A stretch of DNA of 64,000 nucleotides, from positions 2,631,501-2,695,500 of the forward strand of contig JAMPIT010000476.1 in assembly GCA_026261815.1 (NCBI GenBank), read 5' to 3'. Source of the stretch: Monarcha castaneiventris obscurior (lineage: Eukaryota; Chordata; Aves; Passeriformes; Monarchidae). This document shows positions 1 to 12,652 of the stretch, piece after piece (position 1 is the first letter of the stretch; each line of letters begins with the position of its first letter). The notes beneath the pieces are model-generated. The model was not told where the DNA came from and made no database searches. It saw only the letters and a program-made list of their open reading frames with translations. The translations under genes were made by a program, and so were the position numbers.

Positions 1-3000
1 CTGCTACAGAATGAAAAGGGACCGGCAACGGTACTTAAGTGTCTACAGTGCTGCCATTGTCATTCAACAACGTTATCGTGCCTGCAAAAAGACCCAGTGT
101 CACAGGCAAGAGTTCTTGCAAGTTAGAAAAGCAGCTGTGTGCTTACAAGCAGCCTACAGAGGTTATAAAACACGCAAAAATCTTAAACTTGAATACAGAG
201 CTGCTGTTAAAATTCAGACTGCTTTTAGAGCTCATGCCGCAAGAGTGAAACACAAGGCAATGGTTCAGGCTTCTGTCGTGATTCAGAGGTGGTACAGAAA
301 TTGTAAGGCTGGTAAGAGGCAAAGACTGAACTTCTTGATGACAAGAGCAGCAGTGCTTTCTTTACAAGCAGCTTTTCGTGGCTGGAAGGTACGGAAGCAG
401 ATTCAAAGACAGCATGTTGCTGCTGCTAGGATACAGTCTACCTTCAGAAAATTCATGGCTGTGAAGAAATTCAGGCTTGTGAACCACGCTGTACTAACCA
501 TCCAAAGGCATTACAGAGCCAGGGTTCTAGGCCAGAGACAACGGCAAGAATACATCCAGTTGCGTAATGCTGTGGTGCGTCTTCAGGCACTATGGAGGGG
601 GAAAGCTGTGAGAAAAACCATTCAGAAGAAACATAACCTTGCAACAATCATTCAGTCCTATTACAGAATGCACGTAAATCAACTAAAATACAAGAAACTG
701 AGACAAGCCACTTTGGTGATTCAGAAATACTACAGAGCCTACTGTATGAAAAAAACCCAGCATGCAATTTATCTAAAAACCAAGGCAGCTGTGTTAGTCT
801 TGCAGTCTGCTTACCGTGGGATGACTGTGAGGAAGCAACTGAACAAACTAAACAAAGCTGCTACAACTATACAAGCTGCCTTCAAATCTCACCTGGTCAA
901 GAAGGAGTATGAAAGACTTAGATCTGCAACTATAGCCATTCAAAGGCGTTACCGTGCAGTTATGCACGCTAAGTGTCAAAGGCAGAGGTATTTGTCTTTA
1001 AAAAGAGCCACAGTCAAAGTGCAGGCGGTTTACAGAGGTGTAAGAGTGAGGCGACAGGTCCTCTGTATGCACCAAGCAGCTGTTTGTATCCAAGCCACAT
1101 TTAAGATGCATTGCATGAGCACAAAATATCGGTCAATGAGAACGGCAGCAATAAGAATTCAAAGGCAATACAGAGCATTTTGTTTAGGCAAAGTACAACG
1201 CAAAAAGTACTTGGAACTAAAAAAGTCTGTTATTATCCTCCAGGCTGCTTGCAGAGGCATGAAAGTCCGACAAGACTTAAAAACTATGCACCAGTCAGCA
1301 GCAATAATCCAGTCCTTTTATCGGATGCACAAACAACAGAGGGATTTCAGGAAGTTGCTGCTTGCAACGAGGCAGATTCAGCAGTGGTTCCGTGCTTGTA
1401 AAGAGAGAGATGCACAAGTTCACAATTACACAATTATGAAAAATGCTGTACTACGCATCCAGGCTGCATTCCGTGGTATGAAAACAAGAAGACTTATTAG
1501 AACCATGAATAAATCGGCTGTGATTATTCAAAGAAGGTTTAGAACTTTTCTGGAAAGAAAACGTTTTCTTTCCATTAAGTCAGCGGCTGTTGTAATTCAG
1601 AGAAAATACAGAGCAACAAAACTAGGAAAAATTCAGCGTCAAAAATATCTCTCTCTCCTTAATGCTGCTATCATCATACAGTCTGCTTATAGAGGATTTG
1701 TGGTAAGAAAAAAAGTGCAGAAAATGCATCAAGCTGCTACAGTTATTCAAGCAATGTTAAGAATGCATAAAATTTACACTTCTTATCAAGCACTCAGGCT
1801 TGCTTCAGTAATTATACAGCAACGTTATCGAGCTTGCAGGGAGGGGAAGCGTGAGAGAGAAAAGTACTTAAAACTGTACAATTCTGTTTTAGTTCTTCAA
1901 GCTGCCTACAGAGGAATGAAAACAAGATGCCTCTTGAAGAGACAACATGAGGCAGCACTTACAATACAGAGGAACTACCGAATGTATAGGCAGTACTGTC
2001 ATTACAGAAGAGTTCAGTGGGCAGCCCAGCTAATACAGAGGAGGTACAGAGCCCAAAAGCTCAGGAAAATTGCTGTACAGCGTTACACTTCATTAAAGAA
2101 AGCAGCAACTTGTATCCAGAGGGCTTTCCGAGACATGCAAGCGAGAAAACAGCAGCGAGAAATGCACCGTGCTGCGACTGTGGTTCAGAAAAACTTTAAA
2201 GCCTTCAGAGAGCGTCAGAGATACCTCTCTCTTAAAGCAGCTACTCTTGTCTTTCAGAGAAGGTACCGAGCTTTGGCTCTGGCAAGGCAGCATGCTTTGG
2301 AATATCAGTCTCTCCGAAAAGCAGCTATTCTCATCCAGGCTGTGTACAGAGGTGTCAGGGTGAGGAGGAGCCTCGAGCACATGCATTTAGCTGCCAGCAC
2401 AATACAGGCAGCCTACAGAATGCTCAGGGACAGAAGGGCCTATCAGAATATGAGAAATGCAGCTATGGTTATTCAGAACTACTATCGATCCTATTTGAAA
2501 GGAAAGAACCAACGCAAGAAGTATCTGACAACGAAGAGTTCTGTTCTTGTTATTCAAGCAGCATACAGAGGCATGAAGGCACGGCAGGAACTGAAAATCC
2601 TGCATGTTTCAGCAGTGGTAATACAGTCCAGCTATCGCATGTATATACAACGCAGGTACTACAAACAGCTCTGCTGGGCTGCCACAGTCACACAGCAGAG
2701 GTTCAGAGCCAAAATGGCAAGAGAAGCTGCCATGAGAAACTATGCAGAAATAAGAAAGGCTGTCGTTTGCCTTCAAGCTGCTTTTCGTGCTAGGAAAGCC
2801 AGGCAGTTGTATAGAGCCAATGTTGCCGCACGGCGCATTCAGTCGTTCCTACGAACGCGCATGGAGAGGAGACGCTTCCTTGCAAAGAGATCAGCAGCAA
2901 TAGTGATCCAGTCGATGTTCCGGTGCCAGAGAGCGAGGGCTCGCTATGCACGGATCCGCAGCTCAGCAGTTGCTGTCCAGAGGTGGTACAGATCCTGTCT

Positions 3001-3415
3001 CAGGGCTCGCTCACAGAGAGCAGAGTACTTGGCCCAAAGACAAGCAGTAGTAGTTATTCAGTCTGCCTTCCGAGCTACGAAAGCAAGGAAAACAGCAAGG
3101 CAGCTACGAGCTGCAAGAAAAATCCAGTCTTTTCTTCAGATGGCTCTGCAGCGTAGAAAATACATCCAACTCAGGGCAGCAGCTGTTACATTACAATCCT
3201 ATTACTTAATGCAGAAATGTAAATCACAGTATAAGAGCTATAAAAGAGCAGCAGTTGTCCTGCAGCGCCACTACCGCTCCCACCTGGCTGTGAAGCACCA
3301 GAGAATGACTTACTTACAAACCCGCAGGAGCATTGTCCTTGTGCAGGCCACAGTCAGAGGATACATCGAAAGGAAGAGGTTTCACAAAGTTAAAGAAAGC
3401 ACAATAAAACTTCAG
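1..3415 (+). CDS. ASPM: ASPM giant IQ-repeat exon (partial, 5' end outside window)
   Basis: The frame is open from base 2 to the donor GTACTT at 3416, phase 0 after ...STIKLQ. It carries 47 IQ-type motifs, including weaker LQ, VQ, FQ and TQ versions. They alternate in a roughly 73-residue triplet: IQRxYRA, LQAAYRGxKxRK, then IQxxYRMH. Human ASPM has the same kind of single multi-kilobase IQ exon. No frameshift or internal stop is present. Confidence 0.97.
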
Positions 3416-6400
3416 GTACTTTTGAATTAATAGTACTGGGATTTGGGTGTATTTGTGTTTTCATTTGTAGGTGTTTTTAAAGATTTACTGCTCTTGTAAA
3501 CCACAGTTTAAAGCTAGAGTCAGTTTCTGAAGTGTACTACAGGGCAGGTGTATAAAGCTTACTACCACAGTACACAGAAATAGGGTTCTTTAAGACAACT
3601 GAATTTCACCTCTGAATATTAATGGATTAATGAATGTTTTCTTTGATGGGAATATGAAGGAAAGGTGTCTTCGTGTATTGTATGAGAAGGCACTGGGAGT
3701 GGGTATAAAGTGAAATAAATGGCAGAAAACACACGGTTTCTACATTCTTTAGGACTCCTGTTTAGGAATGTGTGAGTAAATCAATCATGTTAATCCCCCT
3801 AGGTTTACTAACTGGCCCAAGACTAATCTAAGTGCCTAACTAACATTTTGAAGAGGAATTTAAGAAGGGAAATACCCCCAAATGAAGGAAGAAAGGGAAA
3901 TAAATCATCTCTCATTTGTGGTCCTGAGCAGTCTGATCTAATGGGTGGCATCCCTGTCCATGTTGGATGGGGTTAGAACGAGACCATCTTTAAAGGTCCC
4001 TTCCAACCCAAACCATTCTAGGATTCTTTGAGAATTTCTTAGGTTGGTTTTACTTTCTTGTTGGAGACCACATGCTCTACTTAACTGATAGAAATCAGGT
4101 GTGCTTTCCTCACCTCCGTGTTTTGGGGGGATTGGTAGCTGCTTAGTTATTTTCTGAATGTTTAACTTTTACATCCTGAACAATATAAATATAGTTACTT
4201 TCCTTAAAAGGTAGAAGAAAACAATGAATTTTGAAATTGGGAATGTATTTATTTAAATTGTTGTTTTTATAACAAGCCAGTGAGTATCGCTGCACATAGA
4301 AATATGCAAACATTGCCAGCTGTTATGATGGAAGTGAAATATTCCAAGTTTGTCTTTTTCTTTGAAGGCATCTTTCCGTGGATTTATTCAGAGACAGAAA
4401 TACCTTCGGTGCAAGTTTTCCGCTGTGTTAATTCAGCAGCACTACAGAGCCCATCGGATGCGAAATATTGATCAACACAGATTCCATCAAATGAAAAGAG
4501 CTGCCATTACCATCCAGGTAATCATACAAATGGCTTTTATTAAGTGTTTATTGGGGTTTTTTAATCTCTTTTGTATTTGTTTCTTCACGATACAGTTATT
4601 TTTGCAGATCAATATTAAAGAGTGGCATTTGTGGTATTTCCCTGAATGTGTTTCACTTCCTTTTGAAAACATCGTCCAGTTGGGAGAAATTAAATATTTG
4701 TTGTACTTTAGAGATAGAAATCCTAAAAGTTGTTCCTGTTCATGTGATATTTTTCCTTTTAATTTTGTTCATTCCATTAAAAGTTCTGATTTATTTTTGT
4801 TTTGTTTTTATTTCTCTAACAGGCAGCATACAGAGGATATAAAGCCAGGCAGTGGGTTGGCAAAATGAGAGCAGCACAAGTGATCCAAGCCTGGTTCCGA
4901 GGGTACAAGGCACGAAAGGAATACATGTCTGTGCTCAGAGCTGTCCTGGTTATTCAGAGTCACTTCAGAGCCCAGCAGCTGCGGACTCGGTAACACTGAA
5001 TCAGAGAGAAACCATTCTACTTTTCCAAGCTTTTAGTATAGAATTATTTAGCACTGCACTGCACTCTTTAGGTTCTCAGGCTCTGCCCCTGCAGCATCCC
5101 TGTGACATGCATGACTATAACCCTGTTGGTGCAGATGGGGTTATTCTTTTGCACAAGATTTTCATTACATTCGATTGTTTTTCTGGAATGGAAACTTCTT
5201 CACAAATTTAAATTTTGCTTATTGGGGCTGTAGAAAGAGTAGGCCTTGGTGGTTTTTTTTGTTTTTGTGTTTTTTTTTTTTCTTCCACTTCTCATACGTT
5301 GAAAAGCTATTTCATTTTAATCCACAGTGGAATAGTTAAACTGGTTTATGTTTATTTTGCTATGAGATCAGCCTGGTAGCTCCTGTCATGAACTGTGTCC
5401 GTGCCAGTAGCAGTAGAGGATGCTGTTCAGGGATACAAGGTCCTCCCTCAGCATCCCTGCTTTTTAAACTTCCTTGCCTGTTCCTGTTATTATCCTTTTT
5501 ATGGACCTGTTGTATGTCAGTCTGTCCAGTGCCTTTCAAACTGCTGTGTCCCTCCTCAGCCTCCTTTGGCAGCAAGTTAGGGCAATGCCTCCTATGGAAA
5601 ACCAGGAAGCATCTTCTGTTTAAAATCAGTCCTTCTGCCAACATTGCTGGCTATTCCCATTTTCTAGTGTTCCAAGACCTGGTTGATAACACCTCTGCTA
5701 TTCCAGTATCTATCTAAATGATTTCATAAACCATCACTGTTTTCTTACTTACAAATGCATTTCCATGTTAGGTTTTTGAAAATGAAGTCCTGTGCACTTA
5801 GGATCCAAAGAGTCTGGAGAGCGACGCGCAGTGCGCGGGTGGGTCGGCAGCAGTTCCTGGCAATGAGGAGGGCTGCAGTCAAGATTCAGTTGGCATACAG
5901 GCAGTACAGGGCTAGGAGACTTCTGAGAAAGGTATGTTTTCACTTGCACTCTAATATGCCAGGGTTATTTTAAAAATTTTTAATATATATGAGTGATTTT
6001 TTGTCATCAATGGGCAGAAGCTTAGAAAGGGTGGGACCAGAGAGAAGACTGTTAAAATCAAAGCTCTTCAGTCTTCAAAATATTAAATGTCTGTTTTTGC
6101 TCTAAGTAACAGGGTTGATTCTTGGTTTTGAACAGTTGAATTACCCCCCTATATACTAATACCAAAATAAAATGCCAAACTTTCTGCTGGCTTTATTGCT
6201 TGCAAAAGATTAGGCCCATATTTTGACCCCATTTAGGTAAATGAAAACCTTTCCGAACTGTGAAAGTCAATTTTATATAAACTGGTACTGTATAAGTTTA
6301 CTTGTATTTTTCATTCTGTTTTTTTTCTTATGATGGAAAAAAACCACCTAGAACTAAAAATAAATGTATATTGATCCTGACATGAATGAACAAAAGTTTA

Positions 6401-9400
6401 ATTATAGATGCATTCTTTAAAATCTTTTTCAGAAGCACCAGGCTGCATGTGTGATCCAAAATGCATATAGAGGTTTCAAGGCAAGAAGGAAATTTGTTCA
6501 ACAAAAAGCTGCTGCTGTAATTATCCAGAAACATCTGCGGGCTTGGCAGGAAGGCAGGCATCAATTTAAGAAATACAATGAGGCTAGAAGAGCTGTCATT
6601 AAACTGCAAGCACTTATCCGGGGTTATTTAGTCAGGAAAAAGGTTGGTATAATTCAAATTAAAACTATGCTTTGGATGTAAAGTATCTCTAGAGCTGTTT
6701 TACCATTAATTCTGACTGACAAAGAGAGGAAAACTTGATTTCTTGGTGTTGAAATCAAGTTCTTGTTGTCTGCTTTAAGTATTGGGCAGGTCAGAATAGA
6801 TCAAACAAAATCTGAGCCTTTTCTTACAATCCTTTAGAACTAAAGTAGGTTTTCACTGGTGGATGTTGTTTGAACTTCTGAGATCTTTGTGGCTTAGCTA
6901 TAACTGATACTTCTTCACGCACAGGCTTACAATGAAATTGTTCTCTGCTGTATATTGATGTTGCTTACAATCACTTCTCTGTGTTATCATTTAGATTAGA
7001 GACCTAGTTCTGCAGAGGTAGCTTCCTTAATTGTTGGGTGATTTTCCAGTATCTAGTAGTATATTGCTGTGTATTATGTTCTTTGTGTGGCCATCCACCT
7101 ACCTCAGAGTATGAAAATTAATGATGTCCCTTGTTTTGTTTTCCTTCTACAGATTTCAGAACAGAAACAAAAGAAGAGACTTCTTCATTTTACAGCAGCT
7201 GCATATCATCACATCTCTGCAATTAAAATTCAAAGGGCCTACAGGATTCACCTCACCTTAAAACTTGCACAAACCAAGATCTCATCTGTTCTTATAATAC
7301 AGGTTGGTCTGATTAAGGCTGCATGATTTTGTGTAGCAGTCTAATTTGTTTTCTGTGAGCTGAGACAATGTAGTTCCTTCACGTGTGAAAATAAAGCTAA
7401 ATTATTAATTCTATGATTTATTAAATAATGCTGCTTATACACAGCTAAGAAAGCTTTGGTGGCTTAAGCATTTTAAAGCTGAGGATGGATGGGAAAGTTT
7501 GTTTCCTTCAGACCCTCAAGCTTCCTAAAGGAATCTGAGTGCTGTCTTAGTCTATTTCTTTATATCCTACTGGAGGTAGAAAAGATCAGACTCAACGACC
7601 TGTAAGGTTTGTGAAATGTAGAACATCTTATATGAACAATCCCTTGGGATACTGTGATTTATTTGGTTGGATGTTTCTGATCTGCCAGTAGTACCAGAGC
7701 CTGTGTAGGTGGCAGCATTTTAATATAAGCAGGTTTTACTTACCTAAAAACAAGATCAAGAGTCAGGTCTGTATTGCAGCACTACCAAATTGTAAAAATT
7801 GTTTTCAGGTCTCCAAACTGACTGTTAGCTTAGTTCCAGTATGGGAGGTCAGCACTGGGCAAATGGAGAGGCTGAAATGGGAACCCTGAAATAGCTGTTC
7901 TCTGGTCAAGGATGTCATGGCAAATTTTGCTCTACTACTTCTCCATATGTACAAATTGTTATTTCTCCCCATAAGTTAGATTTTCCCTTTAAGGCAAGAG
8001 AGAATGGATGGAAAAGGCTTTTTTTTGCTCTGATTTGGCACACAGTACCCTGTCTCCTTTCTTGGTTTATAGAAGGGAAGAAACAGAACTGGGAAATGAG
8101 AAAAGGTGGAGTGGTGGTTCTTGAAAGCCAAGAGAAATAAAACTCCTAGGACATAGTAATGCTGTGGAGACAAGTGTAAACTGGGAGAGTTACATATTTT
8201 ATGTTTTGGTCAGACAGTTGGTCTGGATGATCATTGTAGGTCTCTTCCAACTGAAAACTATTCTGTCTGTCCCCTCCTCTACCCTTCTCTCCTCAGAATG
8301 CTTCTCTAGTGGCTCCTAGTTAAGATGTCATTCTGCAGTCTTGCATTTCAGCTACCCAAGGCCAGTCAGAGTCATGGAGATTATATATGACTGATGATGT
8401 TTATAGTGCCTGTGTCTGTCAAAGCTCATGTTAAAACACTCAGCTTTTATCAGTGCTCATTTAGGGTGGCAAAAGGGAATTTAGGGGAAGGGTTTCAAAT
8501 AAACAGGAAGGTACTTTGATTTTAAACAGAGATGGTTCCGAGCAAAACTGCAGCGGAAGAGATTTGTGAGAGACTGCCAGAGGCTCGTTGGGCTGCAGCG
8601 CGCGGTTCGGAGCTGGCGGAGCCGCAGGAACGCGGCAGCAGCCGTCATCCAGAGGAGCGTGCGCAGCTTCCTCGCCCGCACACGCAGGAGGAGGTTTGCA
8701 GTGGGGATAATTAAATTCCAGGTAAACGCCTCTTGTAAGAAAATGACAGGTTTGGGTGTGGTGGTTGGTTTGTTTAGTTTTATTATCTATGTTTTTTTTC
8801 TCATGGATTTTTGGGGAGAGGAAAGATCTTTACTTTGGTTGATGAATTTATCAGTGAAGTTACAAGCCACGTCAGCTTTAGTTTAAGCCATGGAAGCTGA
8901 AGGCAAACAGATAATGAAGGAATATTAAGCAGATACTCAGGTGACTTAGGTGGGAGTGTGTGTGGACTGTATAGGCATGGATTTTTTTTGCCTTTTGTCT
9001 TGAAAGTCCAGCACATGAAAGAAATAACACTGAGTGTTAATTACTTAAAATCAAATACCCAAGGTCATTCAATACTTTGCAGGCTGGTATAAAACTGATT
9101 TGGAATGGTGATGGAAGTTCTGTTGTCTTGTCTCTCCTTTACAACTTGTTCTCTTTGTGGAATTCCTTTTCTGCAGGCATTGTGGAGAGGATATTCCTGG
9201 CGAAAGATGACTGACACAGCAAAAACCAGAGCATTAAGACGCAGTTTAGAAAAAGCCAATGAAAAGAGCAGAGAAGAAAACAAACTGGGCAACAGAACTG
9301 CAATTGCAATTGAACACCTTCTAAAATACAAACATCTCTCCTACATTCTTGCAGCACTAAAGCATCTTGGTCAGTATTTTGTTTTATTATAACTGATGGA

Positions 9401-11329
9401 TTTTACAGAATGATAAAAACTGGATATTTTCAGCTGAGAAGAGTTCATAATGATGTTTGGGCTTTCTGCATGACTCTAAAATGTGAATGTTAGAGGGTAG
9501 AATGGAGGGTTTTCCAGACTAAAATTACATTATTGATTTAAGAATAATATTTAAATGGTGATGTAGAGAAAGGAAATCCTGTATGGTTGCTCTAATTTCC
9601 TGTCAGTCCTAGAAATGCTATACCTTACATAAGTTTATTACCATTTTTACTATCAGTAGATGCTCTCTGTGGATCGTTTTTGTCTGCTTAATTTTTAGTC
9701 TGAAATATTAACACTATTGCTTTAGAAATGCTTGAATCAATAACTGCAGTTTTTGTTTTGCACTTCTACTTAAAAATAGAGAATCTCCTGGTTTGCAATT
9801 ATTTTGCTTGAACTTCAGAGCTCCCTTTACTCTCTTTATTTGTCTTTAATTGTTTTAGAGGTGGCTACCAGGCTGTCCCCACTGTGTTGTGAAAATATGG
9901 CCCAGAGCAGAGCAATCTTCAGTATTTTCGTCCTGATTCGGAGTTGCAACCGGAGTGTTCCGTGCATGGATGTGATCAGATACTCAGTTCAGGTTCTGCT
10001 CAATGTTTCAAAGGTAACTTGAATATTTTCTTTTGCAGGTTTATAAGTAGTAGGCTACTTTATTGTAGTACTTGTTTATCCACAAAATTTCTGAATAAAT
10101 CTGGAACAACAGAAGTAGTAGTTTTGAATAAAAACAGTTCATGATCTTTCACTGGTATTTTGAAACCATTTATTTATTTACCTTGTAATAGTTGTGAGGG
10201 TTTTTTTTGCAAAAAAAATTATTTCATGTCCTTAAGGTGTTTCAAGCTATCATAAGTATTTTTAAATTTCTCTAAATTTATTCTAATTTATTTCTTTATT
10301 TTAAATATAAAACTTAGATTCTATGGGTTTCTAAACAAGGGGCGAAGCACAGAAAGTGCCTTTTTATAAAAAATCTGTTACAACTCTGTAAATACAGAAG
10401 CAATTTTTATTGCTTGGTTACCAGTTCAGCTACAAATTTATTCTAGGGGACCAAATGGGCTTTGCTTTTTCCTCTAACCTCTAAATACTCACCTCTAAAA
10501 TAAAAATATTTTAAAGCTCTATCTAGATAAGCTCTTTTGTCTCTTCCTTGTTTAACAGTATGAAAGAACTACTCGAGCAGTTTATGAAGCAGAAAATTCT
10601 ATAGATACTTTACTAGACCTACTGCAAATGTATAGAGGCAAAGCTGGGGACAAAGTTTCAGAGAAAGGAGGAAGCATTTTCACAAAGACCTGTTGTTTGC
10701 TGGCCATCCTTTCAAAGGACTCAAAAAGAGCTTTGGTAAGACCTAAATGTTTCGAGTTTAATGGTTTAATTTAACATACTTTTCTTGCATGTTTTGGTGG
10801 TGTTAGTAATTTTTTTTCTCTCCCTCTCTACCATAGCTGTTATGGCTGTAATATTAATTATGACTAAACTCTGGTTAAAAAAATATGCATTTCCGAGATG
10901 GTGAACACACATTTTCTCACATTGCTTTTGAACTTGCAGTATTGACTGTGTGCTGTTTCCACCTTTCCTCAGGAAATCCGAGCCATGCCAAGAACTGTTT
11001 CTTGCATCCAGAGCCTCTATAAGCTCACAGCTCGGAAACACAGGATGGATGCAGAGAGAACACTTGTGAAGCAGAAAACAAACAGTGCCTTAGGTGGGAG
11101 TTCCTCTGTTCCAGTAACTCCTCTAAGAATAAAAACAGTGTCAAGGTAAGTACTTAAAAACCAGCCTTCTGTTTCTGCTGTGACATTGAAATATTTTAAT
11201 GCAAGCCATTAATCTTTTCACAGGATTAAACCAGACTGGGTCTTGAGGAAAGATAACATGCAAGAAGTTGTGGATCCTCTGCAAGCAATTGTGATGGTGA
11301 TGGACACGCTTGGTATTGCCTGCTACTGA
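1..11329 (+). CDS. ASPM: ASPM, 3' part of gene (abnormal spindle / microcephaly protein), 12 exons in window
   Basis: ASPM is a microtubule minus-end and spindle-pole protein that works with calmodulin and katanin in mitosis and neural progenitor division. Coding exons: <1-3415, 4368-4517, 4823-4989, 5772-5931, 6433-6642, 7153-7302, 8530-8721, 9177-9369, 9859-10013, 10559-10735, 10973-11145, 11224-11329. Joined, they keep one frame for about 1,748 residues to a TGA stop. The first exon holds 47 IQ-type calmodulin-binding repeats (pattern xxIQxxYRG/A). Later exons continue the IQ array, then give the conserved C-terminal helical region with blocks such as [38 protein letters not shown] and [12 protein letters not shown]. 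The end [11 protein letters not shown] resembles the human end [10 protein letters not shown]. The 5' half (CH domains and N-terminus) lies left of the window. Identity is certain; a few splice borders could shift by a codon. Confidence 0.97.
3921..4037 (+). mobile_element. CR1 LINE 3'-end fragment in ASPM intron
   Basis: It contains TTTAAAGGTCCCTTCCAACC followed by CAAACCATTCTAGGATTCTT, the CR1 3' end with a degenerate ATTCTATGAT tail. Confidence 0.85.
4368..4517 (+). CDS. ASPM: ASPM coding exon (IQ repeats)
   Basis: Acceptor TTTGAAG before 4368 and donor GTAATC after 4517; 50 whole codons, phase 0 at both ends. It reads [12 protein letters not shown] and then [15 protein letters not shown], continuing the IQ array directly from the large exon. 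Confidence 0.93.
4823..4989 (+). CDS. ASPM: ASPM coding exon (IQ repeats)
   Basis: Acceptor CTAACAG before 4823 and donor GTAACA after 4989, which leaves two bases of a split Arg codon. It reads [26 protein letters not shown] and [13 protein letters not shown]. Unspliced reading would hit TAA at once, which supports the donor. Confidence 0.92.
5772..5931 (+). CDS. ASPM: ASPM coding exon (IQ repeats)
   Basis: Acceptor CATGTTAG before 5772 and donor GTATGT after 5931. The first base completes the split Arg codon. The exon reads [18 protein letters not shown] and [17 protein letters not shown]. Confidence 0.92.
6433..6642 (+). CDS. ASPM: ASPM coding exon (IQ repeats)
   Basis: Acceptor CTTTTTCAG before 6433 and donor GTTGGT after 6642; 70 codons in phase 0. 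It holds three IQ units: [28 protein letters not shown] and [15 protein letters not shown]. Confidence 0.94.
7153..7302 (+). CDS. ASPM: ASPM coding exon
   Basis: Acceptor TTCTACAG before 7153 and donor GTTGGT after 7302; 50 codons in phase 0. It reads [18 protein letters not shown] followed by [17 protein letters not shown]. Confidence 0.93.
8216..8269 (+). mobile_element. CR1 LINE tail fragment in ASPM intron
   Basis: Short match to the CR1 end: GGTCTGGATGATCATTGTAGG, then TCTCTTCCAACTGAAAACTA and TTCTGTCTG. Only the last 50 bases or so remain. Confidence 0.6.
8530..8721 (+). CDS. ASPM: ASPM coding exon (IQ repeats, GC-rich)
   Basis: Acceptor TTTAAACAG before 8530 and donor GTAAAC after 8721; 64 codons in phase 0. 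It reads [34 protein letters not shown] and [18 protein letters not shown]. Its middle is much richer in GC and CpG than the surrounding introns. Confidence 0.93.
9177..9369 (+). CDS. ASPM: ASPM coding exon (last IQ unit into C-terminal region)
   Basis: Acceptor TTTTCTGCAG before 9177 and donor GTCAGT after 9369, leaving one base of a split Glu codon. It reads [10 protein letters not shown] and then [20 protein letters not shown], a block strongly conserved in ASPM, here at the end of the IQ array. Confidence 0.95.
9859..10013 (+). CDS. ASPM: ASPM coding exon (C-terminal region)
   Basis: Acceptor TTGTTTTAG before 9859 and donor GTAACT after 10013. It encodes the conserved [34 protein letters not shown] and VQVLLNVSK blocks of the ASPM C-terminus. 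Confidence 0.96.
10559..10735 (+). CDS. ASPM: ASPM coding exon (C-terminal region)
   Basis: Acceptor GTTTAACAG before 10559 and donor GTAAGA after 10735; 59 codons in phase 0. It reads [19 protein letters not shown] and [18 protein letters not shown]. Confidence 0.95.
10973..11145 (+). CDS. ASPM: ASPM coding exon (C-terminal region)
   Basis: Acceptor TTTCCTCAG before 10973 and donor GTAAGT after 11145, which splits an Arg codon. It reads [19 protein letters not shown] and then [10 protein letters not shown]. Confidence 0.94.
11224..11329 (+). CDS. ASPM: ASPM terminal coding exon
   Basis: Acceptor CTTTTCACAG before 11224. It reads [16 protein letters not shown] and [11 protein letters not shown], then the TGA stop at 11327-11329. 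The human protein ends in a closely similar way. Confidence 0.97.
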
Positions 11330-11550
11330 AATGTAAATGATGTATAGGAAGATGTATTTGTACAGTATGTATGTAGGAGATGGATAAATGATTTGGAAAA
11401 AAAGCAAATAAGTGTTAAACTATGGTTAGAAATGTTGTTTTTGGTTTACAATTAACATTTTGGCAACTTTTTTTTATTGTATACAGTTTTGAAGCCCTAT
11501 TTTGTACTACTGCCAAAAGCAATTGTACAATAAAATCAATTCACTGGATT
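11330..11550 (+). other. ASPM: ASPM 3' UTR
   Basis: AT-rich sequence after the stop, ending shortly past the AATAAA hexamer at 11529. The real cleavage point was not determined. Confidence 0.6.
11529..11534 (+). terminator. ASPM: Polyadenylation signal AATAAA of ASPM
   Basis: Canonical AATAAA 200 bases after the ASPM stop codon, the first one on the plus strand in the 3' flank. Confidence 0.7.
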
Positions 11551-12652
11551 TTACTGGAAATTTCACTGGTGCAGTGATGTATTGTTGTCACACAACTGTG
11601 AATATTACAAATAGCATGGGATTCTTCACTCTGATTAGATATTGTAGAATTCTATTAAAAGCAGTTGTTTATGGGGGACAGTAATGTTGTCTGATCTAGA
11701 GAGGTGTAGAAAGGGAGGCTTAGGCTGTGGATTTCAAATTGGCTGGTTTTGGGGAACTTGAGTCTACTTTCTAGTAATGTCTTGAAGAGATCATGTATGA
11801 CAGCAAGAAAAAAAATTATAATTCCTCTGTTTTTTAAGCATTTCAAGATAGTGATGGAACCAACAGCATTTATAAAGGTGAAATTCGAAATTCTGACCTG
11901 ACATTTTAAGGGAGGTGATTTGTGAGTTTCTTCTTCCTATCAAGTTGAGCAATGCATACAAGCATGCACCTCCTCTGGCTGAGTAGATTGTGTTCATCAC
12001 AGCATCCCTTTTCATCCTGTTCTCTTCTGCATTCTCAGAATTGTGTTTCCTTAGAGAAAGGCCAAGAAAATGCTGTAAAATTCTACCCTCCCACTCCCAA
12101 AGTTAAGCATTATACCTCTAATGATGCTATTTCAACTGGTAGCCATTAGTCAGTCAGGTGACTGTAAATGAGGTTCATTTTTTTGTTTGTTTTGTTTAAA
12201 ATAATACTTGAGAGAGGCTCGTTGTGTTCAACACAGCTCAGACAGATAGTAAGAGTGGCTGTGTTGTTCGTGTAAGAAACTCCAAAATCATGAATATCTG
12301 TGGCATGCAGCTGATGGTTTGCTCTGGGAGTAGGCTGGAGGATGGGGGAATTCTCTGCTTTCAGCCAAGGTAAATAATCTGATAACAGAATGCCCTTTAA
12401 ACCTGGCACTCAGGAGGTTGTGAGGGGAGCAGTGATCAGCAAGTTTAAAGCCTTCCATAAGCTTGTTGCTGATTTCACTGTAAAGTGATAAATTACTGAT
12501 GGTAAAGTGTGTCACATGAAGGTAGAATCCTGCCAGTCTAGTGCTAAGGTATTTGGAGAACTAAAATAAATGAAAATAGTTTTTCCAGTGAATCAACTTG
12601 TTACAAAATACCATAGACATTGAGGCATCTGTTGAATACCTTTGAAAATTCA
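11551..12652. other. ASPM-F13B intergenic spacer
   Basis: About 1.1 kb of ordinary AT-rich sequence between the ASPM 3' end and the F13B promoter, two genes in the same direction. I see no exon, RNA gene or clear transposable element. A T/G-rich run lies near 12,178-12,200. Confidence 0.6.

Noticed and set aside
2093..2605. Antisense and off-frame reading frames over the ASPM IQ exon
   Set aside because: Shadows of the repetitive IQ coding sequence; no start context, splice logic or recognisable protein.
7560..7620. Possible CR1 remnant in the ASPM intron
   Set aside because: Resemblance limited to a few words (AGACTCAACGACCTGTAAGG); too weak to support.
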